Shown here one piece after another: positions 1-11,785 of a stretch of DNA of 64,000 nt (its first letter is position 1; each line of letters starts with the position of its first letter). Under the pieces are notes generated by a model. It had not been told where the DNA came from. It saw only the letters and a list, made by a program, of their open reading frames with translations, and searched no databases. Both the position numbers and the translations under genes were made by a program. The DNA comes from Gracilaria gracilis (Eukaryota; Rhodophyta; Florideophyceae; Gracilariales; Gracilariaceae), in contig JARGSG010000246.1 of assembly GCA_030374805.1 (NCBI GenBank), positions 94,233-158,232 of the forward strand, written 5' to 3'.

Positions 1-2851
1 GATTTTGCGATGTAGAGAGAACTGATGAAGTTGTGAAGGCGTTCGATGAGGTGAATCTTGTACGTAGGTTTAGGCTCAACTCACAAGTATTGGTTCAGTT
101 GCATGATGTCATCCTCGATATCGCACTTCGAAAGCTTCGGAAAGGTACGAGGTAAAGACATGCTGGCGATCACTCGTTGATAACTACATCGTGCACGAAA
201 AGAGGGTGCCTGAGGAAGCACAAAAAGCGGAAGTGAAGGCACCATCGGAAGAAGAAGTTGTTGAGTCGCTTTCGAGAGAGAAGAGTGGTTTGAAGCGTTG
301 GTACCCCGAACCGTGTTGCTACAACGTGAGCGGAAGCATTGATGAGAGCAGCGAGCAGCCAGCGGAAGAAGTTGAGCCAAGGGCGGAAATCGAGAACGGA
401 AAGTGGGAATGGTGGAATATGCAAGGTGATGATTATATCCACGACAACGTGTGTCGGGCACTCCGGGGTGCGAGATACGAGAAGCAGCTTTTGTGGCTGT
501 TATTGCAGCCGGAATGGATAGTGGGTCGTTTGGTAAACAACGGAATTTCGGCAGTGGAGCGCGATTTGAGTGTGGGAAAGAAGGTTGCGAAAGTTCATGA
601 AGGTGGGAATGATGAATTGGTGAGGCACATGGAGATGGTTCGGAGAGCGGCTCGCATGGGTTGCACTTTTGTGTTGGAGAACAATTCGGTGAGAGAGGCT
701 TGGTTTCAGATCCATGGAAGACTGTTGAGCTTCTCGACAGTGTGCGAGACAACGAAGCAGTTTGTTGCAGAGATGGAAGCACGTGCACCGAAGCCATGGG
801 CCAAGGCGTCTGTGGGATTTTTGCAAAGAGCAAGTACGACTTCGTTGGACATTGTTACAGTTTATGGCGTTGCTTACTCAGTTCAAATGGATGAAGAGAG
901 GCTTTCGTGTTGCTGGGTCGACGGGACGACGGTCGGAGTTACACAGTACAACTTTGCAAGCGGTTTTTCTGAAACACAACGACAGGAGTGCGACGAAATT
1001 ATGATGGACATGAATTACTATACGTCGCAGAACTGTGTTGAGTTATCATCGAATTTGAAGATAGTGGTGATCGGACTTCGGCATGGGGCGATATGGATAT
1101 GGAATACGGAAACGGGGCAGACAACGCAGAGTCGTAGATGTCATGATGATGAGGTATCGTGCGTTGCTGTCAGTGACGATGGCAGTTTGATAGCGTCGGG
1201 TTCCCTTGACGAAACTGTTCGTGTATGGGAAGCCAGCAGCGGATCATCTGTGGGACCCATGAGGCAGTCGCGTGGTTTTTGGGCGCGATGGAGGCGAGCG
1301 AGATCATATTGTTATGATATCTGTAGTGTGGGACACGCACTTGGTGGTCACACGGGTAGCATTGACTGCGTTGCGTGGAGCAGCGACGGGAGGCGTGTTG
1401 CGTCTGGCTCGAGGGACGGCACGATTCGTGTGTGGAATGTGGAGAGCAGAGAAGTTGTGGGGCAGGCGCTGGTTGGACACACTGACTTTGTGAAATGTGT
1501 GGCGTGGAGTGTGGACGGAAAGCGAATTGTATCCGGTTCGAATGACAGAAGCGTGCGCGTGTGGGATGTGGAAGGCGGACAGCAAGTGGGAGCGGCGCTG
1601 GTTGGGCACGGCGGCTGGGTGCTTTGCGCTTCATGGAGCGCGGACGGCACACGTGTTGTATCCGGCTCGACGGACAGCTCCGTGCGCGTTTGGGACGTGA
1701 GCAGCGGACAGATTGTTGGACAGCCGCTCGTTGGTCACACGGGTGAAGTGTATTGTGTGAGGTGGAACGGAAACGGAAGACAAATTGTGTCCGGATCATT
1801 GGACTGGAGCGCGCGAGTGTGGGCTCCGGGTGACAGCGGAGAGAGCGTTGCACAGGCACAGTGCGGACACACAGCTCCGGTCCTTTGCGTTACGCCGAAC
1901 CGAAACGAGACGCGCGCGTTGAGCGGTTCGGCAGACTGCACAGTTCGCATGTGGGATGTGCGAAGCGGAGCGGCGGTGGGAGAGGCGTTTGTTGGGCACA
2001 CCGCTGCGGTGTTTTGTGTTGCATGGAGCTCGGACGAGCGGCGGTTTGCGTCGGGCGGCAATGACAAGAGCGTGCGCGTGTGGGACGCTGACAGCGGCCG
2101 AGCGGTGGGGGAGCCGCTCGTTGGGCACACACACTCCGTGCGTTGCGTAGCTTGGAGCGCCAATGGAAAACGTGTGGCGTCGGGCGGAGTTGACGGGAGC
2201 GTGCGACTGTGGGAGGTGGACAGCGGGCAAGCGCTGGGAGCGCCGCTGATTGGCCACGAGCACTGGGTGCGCAGTGTGGCGTGGAGCGCGGATGGGACGC
2301 AGGTGGTGTCCGGCTCAGCAGACCACACGGTGCGCGTGTGGACGGTGCACAGCGAGCGGCGTTTGACACACACAATGTCGGCTCACGACGACGACGTGTA
2401 CTGCGTGGCGTGGAGCTACGACGGCAAGCGGGTAGTGTCCGGGTCGAAGGACAAAACTGTTCGCGTGTGGAATATGGCGAACGGAGAGGAGGTAGCGCGG
2501 CCGCTGCAGCACGACGCGGCGGTCGTGGAGGTGGGCCTGAACGAGGACGGGTCGTACGTTGTGTCGCGGGAGTGGGAGACAAGAAAGGGAAGGATTTGGC
2601 GCGTGGGCGACGGTGCATGCGTTGCGACGAGTGACGACGAGGCGTGGGGCGCCAAGCTGCGCGCGCTGCAGCAGCAGCGCCTTTCCACCTCCAGACGCGC
2701 CGACGGCTGGAGCGGGAGCCGTGCAGTGACGCATCGGCAGGCAGACGGCAGCGACGTGCGGCTCGGAACGAGCGACGGCTACCTGGATCGCTTCGGTGAG
2801 CTGTGGTACTCGGACGCCGAATTTGGGCACTGCAGAGTAATTGCGGAGTAA
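1..2851 (+). CDS. NB-ARC/WD40 protein copy A, C-terminal part, one frameshift
   Basis: The window opens inside an NLR-type gene. Bases 3-131 match the end of the NB-ARC half of the copy at 60489-64000. One A is missing relative to that copy at about 131-134 (three A versus four), which moves the reading frame; the new frame is then open to a stop at 2849-2851. After the frameshift come a helical linker and about eleven WD40 units ending in GH...WD-type signatures, nine of them in perfect tandem. Proteins of this layout (STAND ATPase plus beta-propeller) usually act as intracellular sensors in which the propeller binds ligand. A GTG at 191 is unlikely to be the true start, because homology continues upstream. 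The frameshift makes this copy either a pseudogene or a one-base sequence error. An in-frame 78-bp insertion is present at 1257-1334. Confidence 0.8.
1249..1334. repeat. 78-bp in-frame insertion flanked by 8-bp direct repeats
   Basis: TGTGGGAC occurs at 1249-1256 and again at 1327-1334. The 78 bp between equivalent points are absent from the copy at 63120-63140, which reads straight through. The insertion adds 26 codons between the first and second WD40 units without breaking the frame. No convincing terminal inverted repeats are visible. A GT-AG intron of this length does not fit the repeat boundaries. Confidence 0.7.
1346..2506 (+). repeat. Tandem 129-bp WD40-encoding repeats (nine units)
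   Basis: Nine consecutive 43-44 residue WD40 units, each starting Gly-His and containing SGS.D..VRVW-like cores. Eight units are 129 bp and one is 132 bp. They are much more alike than WD40 units of ordinary propellers, which suggests recent unit duplication or gene conversion. A more diverged unit precedes them (about 1140-1250) and a degenerate one follows (2507-2630). Confidence 0.85.
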
Positions 2852-5765
2852 ATTGGGCGCGGAATAATTACAGAGAAATTGGCGTTAATTAATCGTTTGC
2901 CCCGTATGCGCCACCGTTTCCCCATCCACACTTTACAGAACTTTACACCGTTAGTGAGTAACTTTGTGGTGGTAGATACTTTGATACTTTGGACTACTTC
3001 TTACTCTGCACGTTGTGCTCAGTCAACCACGCAAGTCTCGTTGTCCGCCGTGCGAAGCATCCGAGTTGAGGCCGAGTTGAGGAACTGTAACGCGCCCGCC
3101 GTCACTTGTCGCAAAATCTGCGTCGCCGGCGCCTGCCCGGCCGCCAAGTGCTTACGGCAGCGCCCTGCGCTCGCACTTTTCCCCCGAACTGCGAGTCGCG
3201 TACGTAGCGCAGCGGCTTGCGCGTACGCCGGTGGCAGTCCGTCACACGCCGCAGAACGGCGTGTAGATCAGCTTCATTGTCTCAAGTCTCTATTTTGAAA
3301 CAATAAATCCGATATTCCTCTTCATTCCAACGTAGCCCTTGTCCATGATGACCGCCCATCACTAACGTTCAAAACCTTCTCCTTCTTAGTCTTTGTCCAT
3401 GCCTCTTTATGAAATTCGAGGTTTTTCTTTACTGCTAGGTTTTCCTTTACTGCTACGGATTCTGGTTAGATCCAATCTACACGATAACGCTCACACTTCC
3501 ACATTTTGTCCGTAAAGTTTGTGCTTTGAATTTTTGGCCCCCTTCCTTTGAACACTGTGGTCGATTTAAGGGCAAGGATGAAACATCAGTTGCACACTGA
3601 CAATACTGAAAGGTTTAAAAAACTTATTCTCTTCCGTTACATGTAAATTTTTAAAGAATTTGCCAATTCCCATGACTTAGTGTACAATAAAGTCTGTTTC
3701 AGAAAACCTGCCAGAAGTATTCCGAGATCTGTGAAAGGTTCCTGTCTTTATTCGAAATAAACGCGCGAGGGAGTCCCATGTTCCCCCCGACTTTTCAACC
3801 ATTCAAAGTGTTAAATAAAATGTTGAAACAGAAGATGAGCGATTCATTTCTACCACTTTTCTTCCAAGCGGAAGACCTAAACCTCTCTGATCTCTTAAAA
3901 AGATCCTCGAGCTTATTTCAGGTGAATTTCATCATGTTTATAACCCCAAGTTCTACAACTTCGTAGAAAGTATCAAAAACTGGGTGTTCTATAAGTGTGT
4001 CTTTATTCTAATCATCGTACTTGTTTACTGAAAATTAACTGATATCTTCTTGACAAGCTTTTTCAGTTTCTTGAAAAAACTTCAAGCCTATTTTCCGTGA
4101 GTTTTGGCAATTCTGTGGCGAATGCACGAGTATTTTGTAGTTGTTTTGGGGAGTTTAGCATTTGTGTACTAGCAACTAAAGTTGTATCCGTGCTATAGTT
4201 TATGTGATTACAAATGGGGCACCTATCTAGGAACGAAAGAGTTTATTAAAGGCTTTCGTGGGTGCGTAATGTGCAGCTCTTGTCTTGTATGGAACAAAGA
4301 CATGAAAAGTCAATGACAGTTCCGTATTCATCTTTGATCCTAATGAAAACGTCTCATTTGTGGTTTTGTACTGTTTGGTTTTGTATATGGGTCAAATTAC
4401 GAGGACAAATTCAAAAAAAAAGCTCCTTCTAAAGAAACAATCGGGCAAACCGGCTATTTTTATCCATAGCACAGCAAGACTTGCTGAACTTAGTTCTCCA
4501 AAAACTATTAAAAACTACCGTTATGTGCTAAAATGGTCTTCTGCTATAATTTTGGCACTGTTGTTTCATCTTACTGTTTATAATGTATATAGGAAGAAGA
4601 CAGTAGTTTAAAATTTAACTTTTTTTTATAGATTTTGACATAAAAATATGCGCGTTGTCACATTATGCATTTTTCTTACTCTCTAAAGTCGTACCGTGAA
4701 TAAGATCACTACCCTACCAACAAAATAGATTTGAAGCCAAAGAGAACTCGCACGCAGCTCGTTACAAGACATATCGTAAAAGGCATCCAAAAAATTGCCA
4801 TAAAGAGCAAAAATGCTCCCAAATCAAAATTTATAGTCTTAGAGTAAATACACTACTGACATACCTATTATTTTAAGTAAGTATTGCAACTAATAGGTTT
4901 GGTAATTCTAAATGATTACAGATTTATCGTCTTTTTGTAGTTGTCAGAACTTAGAACTGATAATTATCACAGTTTGTCTTCAAAAAATGTAAATAGTTGG
5001 CGTTTGGGCAAGCAAATAACGCAGAATTAGTTTTGTATCAATAAACGCACATTGTCTAGGAGCTTTGCAGGTTTTCTTTGCAAATTGGACTTTGAAAAGC
5101 CCTAATAACAGTGGGCATCACTTTAGACACACCCTAAGCACCAAAACCAAGAGTAGAAGCAGAACAAAAATCAAAAATAATGATATCTTGCTGCACTACA
5201 TACAGCTCACAATCACTTAATGTGCGCTGTGGCTATTATATTGGGGATGCATTGGTCATATATTAAGACCATTTTTACAAGGGACTTTTGATGCTTTGCC
5301 ACAATTGACAATATTGTTCTCAGTTTCATTTTTAATGATGACAGTGTTGTCGACTTTGACACCAATAATTTTGTTTTTGCAAGCTGTACCAGATGAGTGT
5401 TAAAGGTGTACCAAAATAATGTTTTATTGCAAACTAAATGGTTTACAAAAACAGCAAATTAGGCTCTACTCGCATCATTCTTGAGTTTTACTAACCGCAT
5501 TTCTTGTTCAGGTTCTCATAGCATTCGGTGCTTTAGGGTGGTGTACTATCCCTGAAAATGTACACGGTACCAACGGTAGCAATTGTAAAGCATTGACAAA
5601 TTCAAGAAATTGCATCACATCACTCAACGTATACGCCCGAAAGTTTGTGCTAAAAGATAGACAAGGGAAAAGTGCTATATTCAATTTATTGAATTATTTT
5701 GAACCTACACTGTAAACTGAGATTACAGTGCTTACAGATTACAGTTAAAATCTCAAATTTACAAA
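2852..5765. other. Intergenic, no gene recognised
   Basis: Downstream of copy A. The first 450 bp are GC-balanced and end near an AATAAA at 3302-3307, which could be its polyadenylation signal. From about 3300 the sequence is AT-rich with only short open frames of no recognisable family. Confidence 0.6.
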
Positions 5766-7495
5766 TTGTTGGAGCGAGGAACGGGAGCAAGACCATACCA
5801 CGTGTATCATGTCGGCATGTTTACTGCCACCTATGAACTGTATGTGGCTGATCTCCAAGATCTGTGCGGTACAAAGCTGCGATTGCTTGAAGGCGCGCTC
5901 ACAACTCCTCGTGTTCGCCACTCTTCAGCCTTTCACCGCCGCCGTTCTTGGTCCGTACCCCTCCGCAGCTTCCCTTACCGAACTTTTTAGTGGTTTTTTT
6001 CGATTTCCCTCCCACCCGTACCCATTGAGACTACATTTAGTCTTGTTCTATTGTGCAGTGGGGACAGACGACGAGAAACAGTCGTTCTGAAATTACAAAG
6101 AACGCACCTCATTTGTGCAATCTCCATTGCGAAAGAACATATCTCTACGGTAGAGATATTGCAAAACTGCCACAAAACCGTTGGTTCCTTTGTCATAAAC
6201 GTTTTCACTGCAGCCGTTGAGCGTAATACAACGACAGTGCTTTTCTACTTTTAGTTTACAACTTGCTGCAGGATCGTGAAGTGCTTGAACATTAGATGTT
6301 AAAATACTTTTCTTACGTTTTGAATCCCTGGTATTGTCCAAAAGACACTAAATTCCCGCTAGCTCCAGAAGTCTAATGTACCAGCACTTCTGGTAGATCT
6401 CCAGAACAGTAGAGCTACTGTCAACGCTACTTTTCTAGCTGAATTTCCCAATACTGGTTTTGCAAATTGGGCTAATGGCCAGTTTTCTAGCCGGTAGGAG
6501 CTGTGCGATGAACCAAAGAAATATAGATGGATTGTACAATAACTCTAGAGATGAGAACGGGGAGGCGATTATCGATGGAATTTGTATTACTGGTCTGTGT
6601 GTACGCGCCACTGACACCGATCAAAACGACTTGAGAAAGGCGCTATTGCTCAATATGGACTTGCTCTGAACTATGCTAGCACTTACAGATAAAGTATTCT
6701 CGACCATTCTTTCCGCGATCTTGCATCGCACAGCAACTGCAGCGTTTCCTCGCCATCACTCACGCATTGAAATATTCGAGTGTGACGGGGCAATGTTCCC
6801 AAAGACTCGATGGAGTTGTTTTCTGCAGTATCTACGAAGGTAGTGAAGCTCGCTTGTTGAAGGAAAAGTATGGATGTTGTAAGTGGATTTATTTGAACGA
6901 GAGTGAGCGGAAGGATGATCTAATTTGCGCTCAGCGGAGCTACTGAGCTACGCTGGATCTGCCACCTCGTCGCCGTCGTTTTGCTGCGTCGCCGCCGTCG
7001 ATCGCGTTTTGTTCCTCTCTCACATCACGCGCTCAGCGGCAACAAACTCTTCGTGCTGAGAGCGCGCACGATGAGATGCTTGAATCAACCTGTAAGACAA
7101 GCGTCCCGCCGACTGATCTTTGTGCGTGTGCAACGTGGGGCCACCCTTGGTCACCGTCTATGAACTGGCCAGCCATGCGGACGTGGCTTCCGTGTACACG
7201 TTCGCAAGGAGACACACTTGTGCCCCGTGCCATATTATGTGATTTGTCCAGGGGCCGGCCCTTTACCTTGAACAGACCAAAAAGTGCATAATTTTAACGA
7301 AAAATACCAAAATTTCAGGTTGAAGATTGCACCCAATGTTTTTGGCATGTAATGTACGTAAGAATTACTACGTCGTGTGGCTAGGATTGCAAAAAATAGA
7401 AGCTTAGTCACTTCAACATCTAATTATTCATGGGCTCTATGTTCGCACCGTCTTCATAATTATGTCTTTGTCTTTCATAATGCTTTATTATTATG
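5766..7495. other. Intergenic with a dispersed repeat, no gene recognised
   Basis: Only short, overlapping frames on both strands and no recognisable domain. About 6390-6550 resembles 58918-59040 and, in a short stretch, 20276-20297, so part of it is an old dispersed repeat. 6960-7020 is a short CGTCGCCG-rich low-complexity stretch. Confidence 0.5.
6390..6550. repeat. Diverged dispersed repeat, copy 1
   Basis: Shares blocks such as CTCCAGAACAGTAG, TCTAGCTG.ATTT, GCCAGTTTT and TAGGAGC..TGCGAT, in the same order, with 58918-59040. The end (TTGTACAATAACTCTAGAG) recurs at 20278-20296. Short inverted repeats inside suggest an old MITE-like element, but no target duplication could be fixed. Confidence 0.45.
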
Positions 7496-9668
7496 CTAAC
7501 TGTTGTTATTATTCGTTCCGAAACTTTGTAAGCTTCTCAGGTCAACGTCTATCGCTTCCGACTTGCTTTCTGCGAGCGGTCCAAGCACGCAGTCATCTGC
7601 CATTAATTCCTTCATTGCAATGTAAGCAACTTCCGTAAAATTCGTTGCGAACGAATTTGTCACAATGTGTATCACGCTGACGAGTATAGCGCAAAGCAGA
7701 AGCCATCCGTGAGAAATTCGGTACGGCTTCACGATTGCCATTAAGGCGTTTTGCTGTTCAAAAGTATATGGTCTTGTGTAGATCCATGGCTGACCGCTGG
7801 AGTTGAGCACGAGGTCCAAATCTCGGAGGCCGGATGTGACTGCGTTCGTAATGGTCTCGGCACTTTCATTCCAGTTGGGACGATAAGCAAACTCTATACT
7901 TTCTAGTGTTCCTGATGTGCCAATATGCTGCAGTGTTGACCACACTGCACTTCTTACATCTATGACGTCATAGCCAAGTCTGCGCCTAATTCCATTCAAC
8001 ACGTTGTTTAGAAACAAGGTGCGTTCTTGTCGACGCATAAGGTCTGGTCGAAAGGGCATTGTTTTCATGTTCAGTCCGCTCTTTGAACGCAAAGACGTTG
8101 ACAACTCCACAGCCGAGTACGTTCCATTTAGAGAATATATTTCAAACACTGTCTCCCCAGTGCCATAGAACACCGACACCCGAATAATGTCGCGCAGGGC
8201 TGCATCAGGCTCTTTTGGAAAAGGTTTCACACACTTCAACACTTTGCCAGACTCGAAAAGCCCACGGGTGGATACGAAAAAGTCATCACAGTACCGGTCA
8301 GAATGGTCTTGTACAGGTTCTCGGGGCGGGCCATGCACTGGCGCCACAACGGTATCAAAGTTGTGATCGGCATAATACTCGGAGCGAACACTTGTACCTG
8401 CCAAAATGGTGGCGAGCTCGACCACATATAGAAAGATGAGGGCAAACAGAGGCCCAAAAAGCAGCTTACACCTAATTTGAGGTGTGCATCGACTTGATGC
8501 GATCGGTACAGATTCTGTAAATGGTTCACGCGTGGTAAAAAGACGAGAAACAAAACGAAAGGAGTTGAGTCTGGAAAATGTGATGTACGAGGAGTACGTG
8601 TTGTGATCAATTCGAGAAGAAGTTTGAATCAAACTTTCCACGATATTATGTAGTTGTGACACAATAATTAAAGACAGAATACCAACAATAAACTCGTTTG
8701 CGAGCTCATTTGTCGAGAATGAATTAAAAAACGTTAAAGAAGGTACTCTGAAAGGTGCAGTATCTCCATATACGGGCTGAAACGTTTGCGGTACATTGTT
8801 GTGCTCTGCGCTTGGCGCTTGAAGTGTTGCAGTTTGCATATGTGCAAACTCCAAAACAGAAGAGTTATTCGAGACAGAAAATACAGCCGCATGTCCAGAA
8901 AGGTTCGATGATATGCAAATGGGCTCAAGGACTGCCTCCCGCTCCGATTCCATAGAACGGTAAGAGAATGTTACCGGTACATAAAACATCACTGAGGCAC
9001 ATATTTCACCATGAGAACAGCTGGAGGAGTTTGAGCAAAGGGCAAAGTTGAGAGGAGTACAAACGCAAGGGAAAGAAGAGGATTCGCAGGGGGTTATTTT
9101 GAACACCTCGGCTTCGAATATTGATTCGGATAGACAACTTCGAGTTTCATGGCAGTGCTGGTGCGAGAAACATCGGTCTCCCGATAATCCAAACCCCAGT
9201 AGCGGCGGTACTGAGTCAAATTGCTGGCTTAGGATTGATCTGTTCCGTCCTTGATAGTACTTTGAAGAGGTACAAATGCCAGATGTCATTCCAACTGAAG
9301 CATCCCATTCACAATGCTCTCCTTCGTCACATTCCATCGAAGATTGGCAGCTATAGTTCGCGTAGCGCGGTGCTTTGAAACATTGACAAGGAGGGGAATG
9401 CACAGCTGAAGCATACGCGAGGTTCAACGCATTCAGCTGAACCATGACATAAATCGGCGGTGAGACCGGGAATGTTCGAAGGAGGAGGCGTTGAAAGAGG
9501 AGGCCAGCGCTCGTGCAATTCCTGGAGAATCACGTTTACATCTTCGTATGTCACAGGAAGTTGTGAATCATCGAATTGGGCAATAGCAACGATGAAGAAC
9601 CATGACAGTAACCAAAGCGATGAGGTGCTGCCGACATCACTAACTTGGACTAGAGACCAATCGGACAA
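7496..9668 (-). CDS. Cysteine-rich multi-pass membrane protein, probably one frameshift or short-intron problem
   Basis: The main frame (9445-7496, 649 residues) has a Cys-rich ectodomain with repeats of the pattern C-x6-C-x5-C followed by a CxC, at residues about 35-50, 92-105 and 135-150. Three hydrophobic segments lie near residues 255-275, 330-355 and 570-590, and the tail is charged. A second minus frame upstream (9668-9400) carries a hydrophobic stretch (residues about 18-31) and another copy of the C-x6-C-x5-C motif at 9428-9460, just before the frames overlap. The two almost certainly belong to one product joined by a one-base shift within 9370-9420. No ATG exists in the upstream frame, and a CAG acceptor-like site near 9685 suggests an earlier exon. 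The family is not recognised. It looks like a surface receptor or adhesin-type protein; function unknown. Confidence 0.6.
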
Positions 9669-10167
9669 ATATGCAGGTACTGAAGAATGTCAACTTGAGT
9701 TTGGGGGGGGGGGATTTGTGCACCGAGAAAAGCTGCATTCCAAGTATGAAAGGGTGAAATGGATGGCAAGCAAGTGCTTGAAACAATGCTGCTGGCGGCG
9801 CTCGAGTTCTGAGGACCACGAAATGGACAGCGACGGATTTGTGTTTCGGTCTTAAACTTTATCTATTGCCCAAAAAGCTGTACGTATGTGAAGGCACAAC
9901 AGTGGTGTGTACAATATATATAATAGCGACTTCAATTGTTGTCCGGTTCGCTCGGCCGACTCGGGCGCATCGGTGCAATATTGGGTTGCTTGTTCCTCTT
10001 TTTCTCCATGACAGCGATGAGAATAATTGTAGCGATGTATACTCTAACTGAACCAATAAACGCGTTTGCTCTGCCGTGGCGTTGCCAACAAGCTGCAAGC
10101 TTTGAGCTTTGAGTGGAGTGAGATTGTAAAGCAGGATGAGAATGAGTTATCTCGACAAACGAGTGAA
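9669..10167. other. Intergenic, G11 homopolymer
   Basis: No supported gene. Contains an 11-G run at 9703-9713 close to the unresolved 5' end of the membrane-protein gene. Confidence 0.5.
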
Positions 10168-10280
10168 GATAAGGTATAAAACTTATAACCACGAGTTGGT
10201 GGATATAAATCGCTTATCGGAGGCGGCTTGCCTATATCACAGTCACTCGGCGTGAGTCTGATATAGGGCAAACCGCCTCC
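10168..10280. repeat. Two consecutive long hairpins
   Basis: Hairpin 1 spans 10168-10218: outer GATAAG/CTTATC arms and an inner TTATAaCCAC/GGTGGATATAA stem. Hairpin 2 spans 10219-10280: GGAGGCGGCTTGCC(-)TATATCA pairs with its near-perfect reverse complement, leaving a 19-nt centre that folds again. It could be a transcribed hairpin RNA precursor, a cruciform or a very small inverted-repeat element. No target duplication was found. Confidence 0.6.
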
Positions 10281-10364
10281 CCAGTGTGGTTGCTATACAA
10301 CGATTTTTAGGAAATACCGTCATACAATTTGCTGTGAACAGCGTTCTATTGCAAGCGGTCAGCC

Positions 10365-10547
10365 ATGCGCCCGTCACGGTCCGCCCTGCTCCCCCTCACC
10401 CGAGCGCTACAGATTTTTGTTGCCGTGTTTCTGTTGGGAGCATGTGAAGCACAACAAATTGTTGTTGACAACAATGCATTGGTGGGAGTTGTCATGCTTG
10501 CGTTGTGTAGTACGTACGATACTACGCGGTTGGTTCCTCTGGAGTGA
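10365..10547 (+). CDS. Possible 60-residue secreted peptide or first exon
   Basis: ATG at 10365 begins a frame whose residues 9-28 look like a signal peptide (basic start, hydrophobic core, ALA-like end). No conserved domain. It ends at 10547 beside a run of GT dinucleotides, so it might be an exon. Supported only by composition and position just after the hairpins. Confidence 0.25.
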   Translation: MRPSRSALLPLTRALQIFVAVFLLGACEAQQIVVDNNALVGVVMLALCSTYDTTRLVPLE

Positions 10548-10697
10548 GCCCTTGGCATATCCATACCCTGTAAAGTTATATTATATCGATATCTTGGCTC
10601 ACTGCAGAGGAAGCAACAACCATGTTGCGCTGAGAAGCAGGCGACAAAGCATATATCTGCTCCGCAACAAAAATTGCAACTCACTCCACCCAAAGCA

Positions 10698-10706
10698 CTA
10701 TATAAA
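10698..10706 (+). promoter_or_regulatory. TATA box of the small secreted-protein gene
   Basis: CTATATAAA, about 80 bp upstream of the ATG at 10779; expected transcription start near 10730. Confidence 0.6.
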
Positions 10707-10778
10707 CACTACTCGCTTTCATGAGACCGCGCTCACTTTGTGTGTCATCTCCGTGCGAACAGCCTCCATTCCACCACC

Positions 10779-11060
10779 ATGAACTTGGCTCTAACTCCGT
10801 TCCTTTTGGGCTTTTGTCTTTTCGTGGTCGCTTCATATGCCGCTCCATTCGCTTCGGACGAGAAACAAACGGACAACACACTGCCGGTGCAACCCACCAA
10901 ACTCATGGCATCACAAGATACGTCATTCGCCCAACGCGTGGAGCACATGTTTCATTTGCCGTTTGTGATGGAAAGGCAGCGCCGTCCGAGGCGTGATGAG
11001 CGCCGTCCGAGGCGGGCATGGCGATTTAGAGCGGAGAGGGAAAGAAGGCCGAGGAAGTAA
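10779..11060 (+). CDS. Small secreted Arg-rich protein (93 residues)
   Basis: The ATG is chosen because it lies in a strong context (ACCACCATG), has a TATA box 80 bp upstream and begins a clear signal peptide: hydrophobic residues 4-18 and a likely cleavage near residues 20-25 (ASYA/APFA). The mature part is about 70 residues. Its last third is very basic, built on a doubled RRPRR unit that comes from an 18-bp DNA duplication at about 10980-11020, and it ends RRPRK. No cysteines in the mature part. It could be a host-defence-like cationic peptide, a processed prepropeptide (paired basic sites) or a cell-wall protein; no family recognised. AATAAA follows at 11241-11246. Confidence 0.6.
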   Translation: MNLALTPFLLGFCLFVVASYAAPFASDEKQTDNTLPVQPTKLMASQDTSFAQRVEHMFHLPFVMERQRRPRRDERRPRRAWRFRAERERRPRK

Positions 11061-11240
11061 GCAACTATTATTGTGTTGTATGCAGTTGGCGATGCATTCA
11101 GTCATGTGTTGCATGCGTAGCATATGCAAAACCAATTTAATGAGTGTTGGCAGGTGGATGTGGGCATTTTGTGATGCGGTTCGTTTAGGGCGCTTATTTC
11201 GTATTCATTTGCACTTGAATGAATAGCAATGACACAAGTT

Positions 11241-11246
11241 AATAAA
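11241..11246 (+). terminator. AATAAA polyadenylation signal
   Basis: AATAAA 180 bp after the stop of the small secreted-protein gene. Confidence 0.45.
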
Positions 11247-11785
11247 AGGCAGCAATTGCAAAGCTTTGAATAACCAAATGTGAATCTACTTTGCAAAGTA
11301 ATTTTACGAGCAAACACGCTAACGACTCACTACTTGGGTGTACTGCACATGCTGCTTTGTCTGCAGAGCAGCATTTAATAACAAATCGAACAAGGCGTGG
11401 AGCCGCGTGGCCTCTCCATTTTGAATACAACATTGTGGGCGTCGTTGTTGAAAAACAGAACTGCCGTTTTCAAAACTGCGGCAGCCACAACAGTTGAGAG
11501 AACAGTTGCAGCTTGGATGACCAAAACAACTTGACAGCAACAACAAGCGCCTTGTAGTTTCGTACCGATAAACACCAGGAGATCGAGCAAAACGAAAATG
11601 TCAAATGAGCACGTGTTACCGCTGGTGCAGGCGGTTGCAATTGCTGACAGCGCATGATCAAGCCAACTGTAAGCCGACTGGATACTGTTGCGTGTACAAC
11701 GTGGCAGCGCCCTTGCCCAGCGCATGTGAGCTGCGCAACCAAGCACACGTGGCCATTGTGCCCACGTGCACACGCAGGCGTACGG
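11247..11785. other. Intergenic up to the copia insertion
   Basis: No supported gene. Ends at the left target duplication TACGG (11781-11785). Confidence 0.5.

Noticed and set aside
1249-1334. A 78-bp spliceosomal intron in copy A
   Set aside because: With the boundaries allowed by the 8-bp repeat, no placement gives GT at the start and AG at the end while restoring the copy B sequence.
1170-2618. Long minus-strand ORFs opposite the WD40 repeats
   Set aside because: Period-129 antisense shadows of the GC-rich WD40 coding sequence, repeated identically in each unit.
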